Shown: positions 1 through 5,554 of the stretch, in pieces
How positions within the stretch are numbered: the first letter of the stretch is position 1
How the letters are laid out: each line of letters begins with the position of its first letter
NCBI GenBank assembly: GCA_015655535.1
Contig: JAATEW010000265.1
Location: 1-8,928, forward strand
From: Hyphomicrobiales bacterium
GTDB lineage: Bacteria > Pseudomonadota > Alphaproteobacteria > Rhizobiales > Beijerinckiaceae
Reading direction: 5' to 3'
DNA length: 8,928 bases
Program-made: the position numbers and the translations under genes
The notes under the pieces: model-generated
Told to the model about the DNA's origin: nothing
Seen by the model: the letters and a program-made list of their open reading frames with translations, nothing else
Databases searched by the model: none

Positions 1-73
<73 letters not shown>

Positions 74-108
74 TTGAAAACAACCGCTTAGCTCATTTGT
101 CGGGAGAA

Positions 109-144
109 CAAACCGCTTCGGTTTACAAGCGGTTTGCAATTTTT
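109..144 (+). terminator. Rho-independent terminator after tRNA-Lys
   Basis: A perfect 10-bp inverted repeat, CAAACCGCTT (109-118) and AAGCGGTTTG (127-136), encloses an 8-base loop. Three bases after the stem comes the run TTTTT (140-144). It lies 35 bases past the tRNA CCA end and is oriented to end plus-strand transcription. On the minus strand only two Ts follow the stem, so it is a poor terminator for fdhF. A second copy of the left arm (AACCGCTT, 82-89) could pair alternatively with the right arm. Confidence 0.8.
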
Positions 145-268
145 GAGCGTTTTTCATTCTCTTCGTGTTTCAAAATAGCGGCTTGGCTTGCTGAACCGGC
201 ATGAGCCCATGTTTGCACTGCGCACGTCCGGGATCCTGACCGACGCCGATACAGAGTTCGTTGTGATT

Positions 269-307
269 CCGAGGTAAGTAATTAGCTCCCAGCGGGACTA
301 TCCTCGG
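269..307 (-). terminator. Structured 3' segment just after the fdhF stop (possible terminator or mRNA-end hairpin)
   Basis: Three bases beyond the fdhF stop, CCGAGG and CCTCGG (302-307 with 269-274) form a 6-bp outer stem. Inside it, TAG/CTA and TCCC/GGGA (283-300) stack into a 7-bp hairpin with a 3-base GCT loop and one bulged base. No T-run follows on the minus strand, so intrinsic termination is doubtful. It may act as a 3'-end protecting structure or a Rho-dependent stop. The placement directly after the stop is what makes it worth noting. Confidence 0.35.
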
Positions 308-310
308 TCA

Positions 311-2503
311 TCATGCGGGCTCCAGCGTCTTGCTGATGCTAGCAGGCAATGCCGCAGCAATCGGATTTGCCGCCGCCGCGAGACTATGTTTGAGTTTCGC
401 ATAGACATCCCGAACATAGGATTCAGCCCAGTTCTGGTCGGCGATCGGCTCGACCCGAACAGCGGCAAATTTGAACTCCGGCGTCTTCGAGAGCGGATCG
501 ACGTGATGGACCGTCAGATCGTTGCAGGCGCCGATCCACCACTGATAGGTCATATAGACGGCGCCGCGATTGGTCCGATCGGTAACATTGGCCCGCGCGA
601 TGACCTTGCCTCGGCGCGATTGGACCCAGACGAGCGCGTGGTCGCGCACGCCGATCTTCACGGCATCTGCCGGATTGATCGTGACAAAGCCTGGCTCGTC
701 GGCAAGCGCCGTCAGCGCCGCGCAATTGCCGGTCATGGAACGGCAGGAATAATGGCCGACTTCGCGGACCGTGCAGAGGCCAAGCGGATATTCGTCATCG
801 ACCTTTTCGAGCGGCGGCCGCCATTGCGTAGCAAACAGCAATCCCTTGCCGCTCGCGGTTGAGAATTTATTGCCTTTATAAAGATAAGCTGTGCCCGGAT
901 GGCTTTCATCCGGACATGGCCATTGAATATAGCCGAGACCGGAGAGCTTTTCGTAGGTCGCTCCCTTAAAGGAGGGGCATAGCGAGATCAACTCGCTCCA
1001 GATTTCTTCGGCGCTGTTGTAGTGCATCGGATAGCCGAGCGCCGTCGCAAGCAGGCTATGAATCTCCCAATCGTGCTTGACATCGCCCTTCCCGTTCACG
1101 GCCTTGTAGAAACGCTGAAAGCCACGGTCGGACGAGGTGAACACGCCATCATGCTCGCCCCAAGAGGTCGCGGGCAGAATGACGTCGGCGAACATCCCCG
1201 TCTTTGTCATGAAAATGTCCTGGACGATGATGAACTCCATCACCTCGAAGCCATTGCGCACCCTGCTGAGATCGGGCTCGGTCTGTGCCGGGTCCTCGCC
1301 CAGGATGTACATGGCCTTGAGCCGGCCTTCCAATGCCGCATGCGGCACATCCGTAAGGCCCAATCCCACCTTGTCGGGCAGGCTCGGTACATTCCAGGCG
1401 CGCGCGAATTTCTCCCGCACTTCGGCTTTCGCAATGGATTGATAACCGGGGAAATAGTCCGGCAGCGCGCCCATATCGCAAGCACCCTGCACATTGTTTT
1501 GCCCGCGCACCGGCCCGAGGCCGACATTCGGGCGGCCGAGATTGCCTGTAAGCAAGGCAAGGCCGGAGAGGCCCTTCACGACATCGACGCCCTGGCCCCA
1601 TTGGGTAACGCCCATGCCCCATAGAATCGTGGCCGATTTCGCGCTCGCATACATGCGCATCGCCTCGCGGACCAGAGAGGCTTTCACGCCGGTGATGGGT
1701 TCGACGTTTTCCGGCGTATATTCCTTGACGGTGTTCCAATAGGCGTCGAAGCCTTCGGTGTGGTTTGCGACATAGTCGCGGTCGTAAAGGCCTTCGGTGA
1801 TCAGCACATTGGCGAAGGCATTCACCAGCGCCATGTTCGAACCGTTATTCAACTGCAGCCAAAGATCGGAAATTCGCGCGGTCTCGATATGGCGCGGATC
1901 GCAGGTGATGATCTTCGCGCCCTTCTCATTCGCCTTGACGATCCGTCGCGCGACGATCGGATGGCTCTCCGCCGGATTATAGCCGAAACATAAGATGCAA
2001 TCCGTATCCTCGATTTCGCAAATCGAGTTGGTCATCGCGCCGCTGCCGAGCGTCGTTATCAGGCCGACCATGGAAGGCCCATGGCAAACGCGGGCGCAAT
2101 TATCGACATTATTGGTCCCGATCGCAGCGCGGGCAAATTTCTGCGCAATATAATTCGCTTCATTGCCGGCACCGCGCGACGAGCCCGTCACCATGATCGA
2201 ATCCGGCCCATATTTCCGCTTGATGTCGGCAAGCTTTCCAGCGGTGAAGGCGATCGCTTCGTCCCAGGAAACAGCCTCGAACGGTGCACTGCGGGAGCGC
2301 CGAAGCATCGGCTGACGCAGGCGCGGGGTCAGAATTTTCGTGTCGTTGATGAAGTCCCAGCCGTAATAGCCTTTAAGGCAGAGCTCGCCCTCGTTGGTCA
2401 CGCCATGCAAAGGCTCGACACCGACGACCTTATCGTGCTCGACCAGAAGATCGAATTTGCAGCCGCAGCCGCAATAAGGGCAGACCGAGATAAATTTTTC
2501 CAT
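311..2503 (-). CDS. fdhF: Formate dehydrogenase H-type catalytic subunit, cysteine form
   Basis: This 730-residue protein resembles E. coli FdhF (715 aa) over its whole length. It oxidises formate to CO2 at a Mo(W)-bis-molybdopterin guanine dinucleotide site in the cytoplasmic FHL complex. Visible features are the N-terminal [4Fe-4S] ligands C8, C11, C15 and C42, electron-relay K44, the active-site motif ARVCHGP with C140 and H141, R333 in PVRGQNN, and the C-terminal pterin-binding region (REVGHYSCRSMTGN, MTYQWWIGACN). Residue 140 is selenocysteine in E. coli; here codon 2086-2084 is TGC, so no SECIS element is needed. The start at 2503 is chosen because MEKFISVCPYC matches the family start and GAGGTGA lies just upstream, overlapping the hydN stop; a longer frame to 2662 overlaps hydN and adds nothing family-like. 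Compared with E. coli there are about 16 extra Ala/Pro-rich C-terminal residues. Confidence 0.96.
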   Translation of the reverse strand: MEKFISVCPYCGCGCKFDLLVEHDKVVGVEPLHGVTNEGELCLKGYYGWDFINDTKILTPRLRQPMLRRSRSAPFEAVSWDEAIAFTAGKLADIKRKYGPDSIMVTGSSRGAGNEANYIAQKFARAAIGTNNVDNCARVCHGPSMVGLITTLGSGAMTNSICEIEDTDCILCFGYNPAESHPIVARRIVKANEKGAKIITCDPRHIETARISDLWLQLNNGSNMALVNAFANVLITEGLYDRDYVANHTEGFDAYWNTVKEYTPENVEPITGVKASLVREAMRMYASAKSATILWGMGVTQWGQGVDVVKGLSGLALLTGNLGRPNVGLGPVRGQNNVQGACDMGALPDYFPGYQSIAKAEVREKFARAWNVPSLPDKVGLGLTDVPHAALEGRLKAMYILGEDPAQTEPDLSRVRNGFEVMEFIIVQDIFMTKTGMFADVILPATSWGEHDGVFTSSDRGFQRFYKAVNGKGDVKHDWEIHSLLATALGYPMHYNSAEEIWSELISLCPSFKGATYEKLSGLGYIQWPCPDESHPGTAYLYKGNKFSTASGKGLLFATQWRPPLEKVDDEYPLGLCTVREVGHYSCRSMTGNCAALTALADEPGFVTINPADAVKIGVRDHALVWVQSRRGKVIARANVTDRTNRGAVYMTYQWWIGACNDLTVHHVDPLSKTPEFKFAAVRVEPIADQNWAESYVRDVYAKLKHSLAAAANPIAAALPASISKTLEPA

Positions 2504-2507
2504 GGTG

Positions 2508-3089
2508 TCACCTCGCATGTGGGGCACTGGCCGGCGACGCAACCACGCCAAGGCCATAGCCGTCCGATTCAATGGCAGAGCGTTGTTGACGCTGCAGCCT
2601 CGTATCTTCCATCCGCGCGGCATCCATGACATGGATTGCCTTGGTCGGGCAGACTTGAACACAAGCCGGCCCCGCCGCGCGGTTAACGCAAAGATCGCAT
2701 TTATGCGCTTCGGTTTTGACGCCGCTCTGAAGCCTCATGCCGCCTATGTCTGTGTAGGCGGCGTGAGTGAGCAGATCCATGGCGCCGAAAGGGCAAGCCA
2801 CGACGCAGTTCTTGCAGCCGAAACAGGCTGTTTGATTCACCTGAACCGTCCCGCGACTGTAAAGAATGGCTCCGCTTGGGCATGCGTTGAGGCATGGGGC
2901 ATCGTCGCATTGATGGCAGGTCACCGGCGTCGAGACCTGAAACGAATGGACCACATGCAGCCGCGGTTCAAAGTTCGTCGGTGACAGCGTTTCTATATCG
3001 GGTGCGGACTCATGCGCGAGAACGCAGGCGATCTCGCATGTCAGGCAGCCGATACATTTGGCTGGCTCTGTGGTGATGAATCGATTCAT
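2508..3089 (-). CDS. hydN: HydN/HycB-type four-cluster ferredoxin, electron carrier for FdhF
   Basis: This 193-residue soluble iron-sulfur protein has sixteen cysteines in four [4Fe-4S] sets: C12/15/18/22, C58/61/66/70, C89/92/95/99 and C131/134/143/147. The opening MNRFITTEPAKCIGC and the insert SPTNFEPRLHV resemble E. coli HydN more than HycB, and HycB's long proline-rich linker is absent. Its likely role is to take electrons from FdhF and pass them to the hydrogenase arm; no other HycB candidate is present in the window. The fdhF start follows its TGA after 4 bases, so the two are almost certainly co-transcribed. The start at 3089 matches family N-termini. The nearest Shine-Dalgarno (AGGAG) is 12 bases upstream, rather far. 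The tail after residue 170 is low-complexity Ala/Ser/Pro. Naming it hydN rather than hycB is a judgement from length and insert pattern. Confidence 0.9.
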   Translation of the reverse strand: MNRFITTEPAKCIGCLTCEIACVLAHESAPDIETLSPTNFEPRLHVVHSFQVSTPVTCHQCDDAPCLNACPSGAILYSRGTVQVNQTACFGCKNCVVACPFGAMDLLTHAAYTDIGGMRLQSGVKTEAHKCDLCVNRAAGPACVQVCPTKAIHVMDAARMEDTRLQRQQRSAIESDGYGLGVVASPASAPHAR

Positions 3090-3127
3090 GTCCCAACGTC
3101 TCTCCTCGTGTGGGAACCGCGAAACGA

Positions 3128-3143
3128 TGCGCATTTCGTGGCA
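3128..3143 (-). promoter_or_regulatory. Weak sigma-54-like -24/-12 site upstream of hydN
   Basis: Read on the minus strand, TGCCACGAAATGCGCA aligns with the sigma-54 consensus TGGCACG-N4-TTGCW at 9 of 12 defined positions with correct spacing, and puts a start near 3117, about 28 bases before the hydN ATG. The second G of the nearly invariant GG is C and the TT is GC, so it may be non-functional. It is worth listing because E. coli FHL genes use sigma-54 with FhlA. The same bases include ACGAAATG, which matches one half of the FhlA palindrome as I remember it. Confidence 0.25.
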
Positions 3144-3180
3144 GCAGAGGTGAGTAGGCGACGGTTCGCGCCGGGCGCCC

Positions 3181-3194
3181 TTGATCCTGATCAA
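3181..3194 (-). promoter_or_regulatory. FNR/FixK-family binding site upstream of hydN-fdhF
   Basis: The 14-mer TTGATCCTGATCAA has perfect TTGAT and ATCAA arms separated by four bases, the consensus for anaerobic/microaerobic regulators of the FNR/FixK/FnrN family. Its centre is about 98 bases upstream of the hydN start codon. With activation from -41.5, transcription would start near 3146; no convincing -10 box is visible there. With the weak sigma-54-like site (start near 3117), the box would sit near -70. The inferred meaning is induction of hydN-fdhF at low oxygen. Confidence 0.7.
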
Positions 3195-3216
3195 GGTCCA
3201 GTCCCGACCACGCAAA

Positions 3217-3240
3217 GTTGATCGTTGTGACGGTTGATCG
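3217..3240. repeat. Tandem octamer GTTGATCG, two copies 16 bp apart
   Basis: GTTGATCG occurs at 3217-3224 and identically at 3233-3240, separated by TTGTGACG. The pair lies upstream of the FNR-type box, about 130-150 bases before hydN. Each copy contains the TTGAT half-site seen in the box. It could be a second regulator's operator or degenerate FNR-family half-sites; chance is not excluded for a repeat this short. Confidence 0.4.
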
Positions 3241-3304
3241 GCCTGCCCAGCTTAAGAGCGGCCGGTGTTTGTATCGGCGCGTCAGGTGCCTTCAAGTCTT
3301 TTAA

Positions 3305-3357
3305 TCGCATCGGATTGATCCGAAAACCGCTTCGCACTTCTCGGTCCGATGCTCTAG
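3305..3357 (-). repeat. Rhizobiales-type palindromic intergenic repeat (RIME-like)
   Basis: On the minus strand GCATCGGA (3352-3345) and TCCGATGC (3314-3307) form a perfect 8-bp outer stem. Inside, CCGAGAA and TTTTCGG make a second 7-bp stem with one G-T pair. The layout GAGCATCGGACCGAGAAGTG, then GAAGCGGTTTTCGG, then ATGC matches the small palindromic elements repeated hundreds of times in Rhizobiales intergenic regions (RIME-like family; family membership is from memory of the pattern). It lies about 100 bases past the hypA stop, where it may stabilise or end the upstream transcript. No T-run follows the outer stem, although TTAAAAG comes a few bases later. Confidence 0.65.
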
Positions 3358-3450
3358 CGCGGCTATAGAGACGAGAAAGCTAAAGCGTCATGAAGCTTGG
3401 CCGCCACGAACAGATCGCGCATGCTTCTTCGGCCGAGACGATCCCAAATG

Positions 3451-3789
3451 TCAGTCGACCGCCTCCAGCTCCATGCTTTTAATATTGAGTTCCTCACCCG
3501 CCACCATTTCCAGGCGTTGCGACCCACACGAACAGCGGTGTGCGGCGGTAGCAAGCGTGACCTCGGTTCCACAATCCTTGCATCTGGCACGAGCCGGAAT
3601 CTCGATGATGTCAAGAACAGCGCCTTCCAGCGCGCTTCCTTGCGCGACCACATCGAAGCAAAAGCGGATCGCGTCCGGCATTACAGCCGAGAGCTTGCCG
3701 ATTTCCAAAGTCACGCGCGTGACCTTTCGTCCCGCGGCTTGCTCCGCTACGATCGCGACAATCGACTGCGTGAGTCCCAATTCGTGCAT
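3451..3789 (-). CDS. hypA: Hydrogenase nickel-insertion protein HypA
   Basis: This 112-residue protein has the HypA/HybF fold signature. It binds Ni(II) through the N-terminal MHE motif and, with the GTPase HypB, delivers nickel to the hydrogenase large subunit. Start 3789 is chosen because the mature N-terminus must expose His2; a TTG three codons upstream (3798) would bury it. The structural zinc site is C70-x-x-C73 with C86-x-C88. The second pair has one residue fewer than the usual CxxC, confirmed at the DNA level (TGT TCG TGT). The gap after the hypC stop is 15 bases and has no clear Shine-Dalgarno, so translation is probably coupled to hypC. It is the last gene before the non-coding interval. 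Neither hypB nor the other hyp genes are in the window. Confidence 0.93.
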   Translation of the reverse strand: MHELGLTQSIVAIVAEQAAGRKVTRVTLEIGKLSAVMPDAIRFCFDVVAQGSALEGAVLDIIEIPARARCKDCGTEVTLATAAHRCSCGSQRLEMVAGEELNIKSMELEAVD

Positions 3790-3804
3790 CGCAACCAAAG
3801 AATG

Positions 3805-4083
3805 TTAGATCAAACCACTGGCGAGCATAGCTGCGAATTCCTTTTGCACCTCGCCGAGTTCCTCAAGGACACGCAGTGTCTCCGCCGCTTCCGCTTCGTC
3901 GATACGACTCATCGCAAAACCGACATGGATGAGCACCCAGTCGCCGATGCAATCTTCGAAGGCCCGATCTTCAAGGATGCAAGCAATATTAACTTCGCGC
4001 TTGACGCCGCCGACATCCACCATCGCGAGTTTTCGGCTTTCATCGGTGATCGATACGATCCGGCCGGGGATACCGAGACACAT
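3805..4083 (-). CDS. hypC: Hydrogenase maturation chaperone HypC/HupF family
   Basis: This 92-residue protein begins MCLGIPGRI, the invariant HypC start. Cys2 (after Met removal) holds the Fe(CN)2CO precursor together with HypD and contacts the large-subunit precursor. His53 in LIHVGFAMSRID is the second family hallmark. The start is fixed by the need for an N-terminal Cys and by an excellent Shine-Dalgarno, AAGGAAGGAG, 5 bases upstream. An in-frame extension to 4137 encodes an arginine run that is only the translation of a GC-rich hairpin. It lies between the focA-like gene and hypA, in the same direction as the hydrogenase operon. A dedicated HypC copy beside the structural genes suggests it serves this hydrogenase (as HypC serves HycE in E. 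coli), but that is inference. Confidence 0.95.
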   Translation of the reverse strand: MCLGIPGRIVSITDESRKLAMVDVGGVKREVNIACILEDRAFEDCIGDWVLIHVGFAMSRIDEAEAAETLRVLEELGEVQKEFAAMLASGLI

Positions 4084-4088
4084 GGAGA

Positions 4089-4098
4089 CTCCTTCCTT
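4089..4098 (-). promoter_or_regulatory. Strong Shine-Dalgarno that fixes the hypC start
   Basis: AAGGAAGGAG on the minus strand precedes the ATG at 4083 by 5 bases. This supports the MCLGIPG start over the in-frame ATG at 4137. Confidence 0.85.
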
Positions 4099-4104
4099 CA
4101 AGCC

Positions 4105-4126
4105 GCGCCGTCGCCTGCGGCGGCGC
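4105..4126 (-). other. GC-rich hairpin between focA and hypC
   Basis: GCGCCG (4126-4121) pairs with CGGCGC (4110-4105), with a further CGC/GCG inside. It fills much of the 50-base gap between the focA stop and the hypC start. No T-run follows, so it is not an intrinsic terminator. It could mark a processing or stability boundary that gives the channel and the maturation genes different mRNA levels. Confidence 0.4.
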
Positions 4127-4133
4127 CGTGATT

Positions 4134-5027
4134 TCACGCAGCGCTTTTGACATTTGGCTTCGCACCATGCGCTTTGTGGTAGATCGTGTAATAGACGAGG
4201 CCCACAAGCACGCTGCCGCCGACAATATTGCCGAGCGTGACGGGCACCAGATTGTGGATAAAGCCGCCGAGCGTCAGCGACGAGGCGTCGAATCCAGCAG
4301 GGACCTGGCCAAAGTCAGCCACCATCATGGCGAGCGGGATGTAATACATATTCGCGACGCTATGTTCGAATCCCGCCGCAACGAAAGCGGATACGGGTAG
4401 GATCAGCGCCAGAATCTTATCCGCGACCGAGCGCCCGCCCATCGCAAGCCAGACCGCGAGACAGACCAAGACGTTGCACAGGATGCCCCTGAAGAAGGCG
4501 ACGAAAAACGGCAGTTCGACTTTCGTCTTGGCGATACCCAAAGCCGTGAGCGCGATCTTGCCGTCGTTCAGATCAAGGTGATGCGAGAGATAGACGAGCA
4601 AAGCAACGCCGATGCCGCCTACCGCATTGCCGATATAAACGACCACCCAATTGCGGAGCAAAGCTGCCAAGGTGATACGCCCGTCCGCCCAGGCCATGAC
4701 GATGAGATTGTTGCCGGTAAAAAGCTCCGCGCCCGCGACGATCACGAGCGTGAGCCCAAGGCAGAACACGAGACCGCCCAACACATGGCTGACGCCGAAA
4801 CTCAAACTCGTGTCGCTCGCGACAATCGTGTAGAAGAGCGCGCCGAGACCGATCGAGCCCCCCGCGACCACGCCGAGCATAAACATCGGCAGCAGGGGTA
4901 AATTCGCCTTGGCGACGCCGGACTGCTCGATTTTCTCTGCGATCTCGGCCGGTGCATAGGCATTGAGACCGAATATCTCCGGCTTCAGCAATGAAGTTCG
5001 TTGCTCTGGTGCGGGCTGTAGGCTCAA
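4134..5027 (-). CDS. focA: Formate/nitrite transporter (FNT) family channel, FocA/FdhC-like
   Basis: This 297-residue inner-membrane protein has six hydrophobic segments (roughly residues 45-70, 80-103, 122-147, 172-198, 204-230 and 252-284). FNT hallmarks include AGAELFTGNN (98-107) in the third-segment region and the pore histidine H222 in AAGFEHSVANMYYIP, equivalent to His209 of E. coli FocA. It likely carries formate pentamerically across the membrane for the neighbouring FdhF. The TGNN sequence is closer to FdhC/NirC-type members than to FocA itself, so nitrite or another monovalent acid cannot be excluded, but context favours formate. The start is an uncommon TTG at 5027, backed by AAGGGG 7 bases upstream; the frame is closed by a stop eight codons further up, and no ATG is available in between. 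It lies 68 bases after hycI. Confidence 0.92.
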   Translation of the reverse strand: MSLQPAPEQRTSLLKPEIFGLNAYAPAEIAEKIEQSGVAKANLPLLPMFMLGVVAGGSIGLGALFYTIVASDTSLSFGVSHVLGGLVFCLGLTLVIVAGAELFTGNNLIVMAWADGRITLAALLRNWVVVYIGNAVGGIGVALLVYLSHHLDLNDGKIALTALGIAKTKVELPFFVAFFRGILCNVLVCLAVWLAMGGRSVADKILALILPVSAFVAAGFEHSVANMYYIPLAMMVADFGQVPAGFDASSLTLGGFIHNLVPVTLGNIVGGSVLVGLVYYTIYHKAHGAKPNVKSAA

Positions 5028-5034
5028 AGCGGTT

Positions 5035-5040
5035 CCCCTT
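5035..5040 (-). promoter_or_regulatory. Shine-Dalgarno supporting the TTG start of the FNT channel gene
   Basis: AAGGGG lies 7 bases upstream of the TTG at 5027. It decides the start because the frame upstream has no ATG or GTG before a TAA at 5051-5049. Confidence 0.7.
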
Positions 5041-5095
5041 GCATTAGATTACGGCACTCGGTCTCGGACCGTTTCGCACCATCGCGTGTATCGAA

Positions 5096-5554
5096 CTACA
5101 GATGTTCGTAGACGTCCAAACCCGCCCCCAGCCGCAAATTCGCGTGGATGGTCTGCACCGCCTGCCGGACCGCTTCGGAAGGCGGGCAAGCGAAAGCGAC
5201 CTGAGAAGGCTGGATTCCGAGCAGTTGGATGTCCAGCACGAAGTCGCGCAGGAAGGTGAATAGAAACGTCAGCGGCAGGACATGGGTCGAAGTAAACGCC
5301 TGCTCACCGATGATGCTTTCGTCGACGAGGCGTATCTCGCCCGGCGGCAGACTCATTTCAGTGGCGTCAACGATCACCACACGGCCGGGCTGCAGAGCGC
5401 GAACGCTGTGCACCTGATTTTCGGGTGCCGATCCGCCGTCGACGACCTCCCATTCGTCCGCCGGCATTTGGCTGAGCAGTTCCGCCAGCAAGGGGCCAGC
5501 GGCGTCATCGCCCATAAGATCGTTGCCGACCGTCAGTATGACACCTCTTGCCAT
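5096..5554 (-). CDS. hycI: Hydrogenase 3-type maturation endopeptidase HycI
   Basis: This 152-residue nickel-dependent protease clips the C-terminal tail of the large subunit after nickel insertion. Signature regions are VGNDLMGDDAAGP (9-21), VDGGSAPEN (38-46), VDATEMSLPPGEIR (62-75) and LGIQPSQVAF. The metal ligands of E. coli HycI (D16, D62, H90) correspond to D17, D63 and H91 here. The start at 5554 shares one base with the hycH stop (TGATG) and has GAGG 8 bases upstream; an in-frame ATG at 5632 would only overlap hycH with unrelated residues. The substrate tail is present in hycE of the same operon and has the same length as in E. coli. The next gene starts after 68 bases that contain a small hairpin (5059-5071, CGGTC/GACCG). 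Confidence 0.95.
   Translation of the reverse strand: MARGVILTVGNDLMGDDAAGPLLAELLSQMPADEWEVVDGGSAPENQVHSVRALQPGRVVIVDATEMSLPPGEIRLVDESIIGEQAFTSTHVLPLTFLFTFLRDFVLDIQLLGIQPSQVAFACPPSEAVRQAVQTIHANLRLGAGLDVYEHL

Larger units (their letters stand above)
3090..3450. other. Non-coding regulatory interval between hypA and hydN
   Basis: No credible gene lies in these 361 bases; open frames here are extensions of hypA or hydN in other frames without family features. Going with transcription (right to left) it holds about 90 bases of hypA 3' flank, a long palindromic repeat (3307-3352), the tandem octamer GTTGATCG (3217-3224 and 3233-3240), an FNR/FixK-type box (3181-3194), a weak sigma-54-like site (3128-3143) and the hydN leader. 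The break in an otherwise tightly packed cluster, together with these sites, marks the start of a separate hydN-fdhF transcription unit. Confidence 0.8.

Noticed and set aside
110..120. The 11-mer AAACCGCTTCG shared by the tRNA terminator and the palindromic repeat at 3324-3334
   Set aside because: It is short, the surrounding sequences differ, and both are GC-rich stem arms; it is not evidence that the terminator derives from the repeat.
386..2629. Several plus-strand open frames of 150-200 codons opposite fdhF
   Set aside because: They are GC-driven shadows of the fdhF frame, with no family motif or credible ribosome binding site seen.
3276..3291. A second sigma-54-like match (AGGCACCTGACGCGCC on the minus strand)
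   Set aside because: It has the GG and GC spacing, but the -12 TT is missing and it would place the FNR-type box inside the transcript, so chance is more likely.
3363..3653. Minus-strand 96-codon open frame spanning the hypA 3' end and the interval
   Set aside because: Most of it is another frame of hypA, and it has no start signal or recognisable domain.
4084..4137. N-terminal arginine-rich extension of HypC
   Set aside because: HypC function needs Cys at position 2, the strong Shine-Dalgarno precedes the later ATG, and the arginines are the translation of a GC-rich hairpin.
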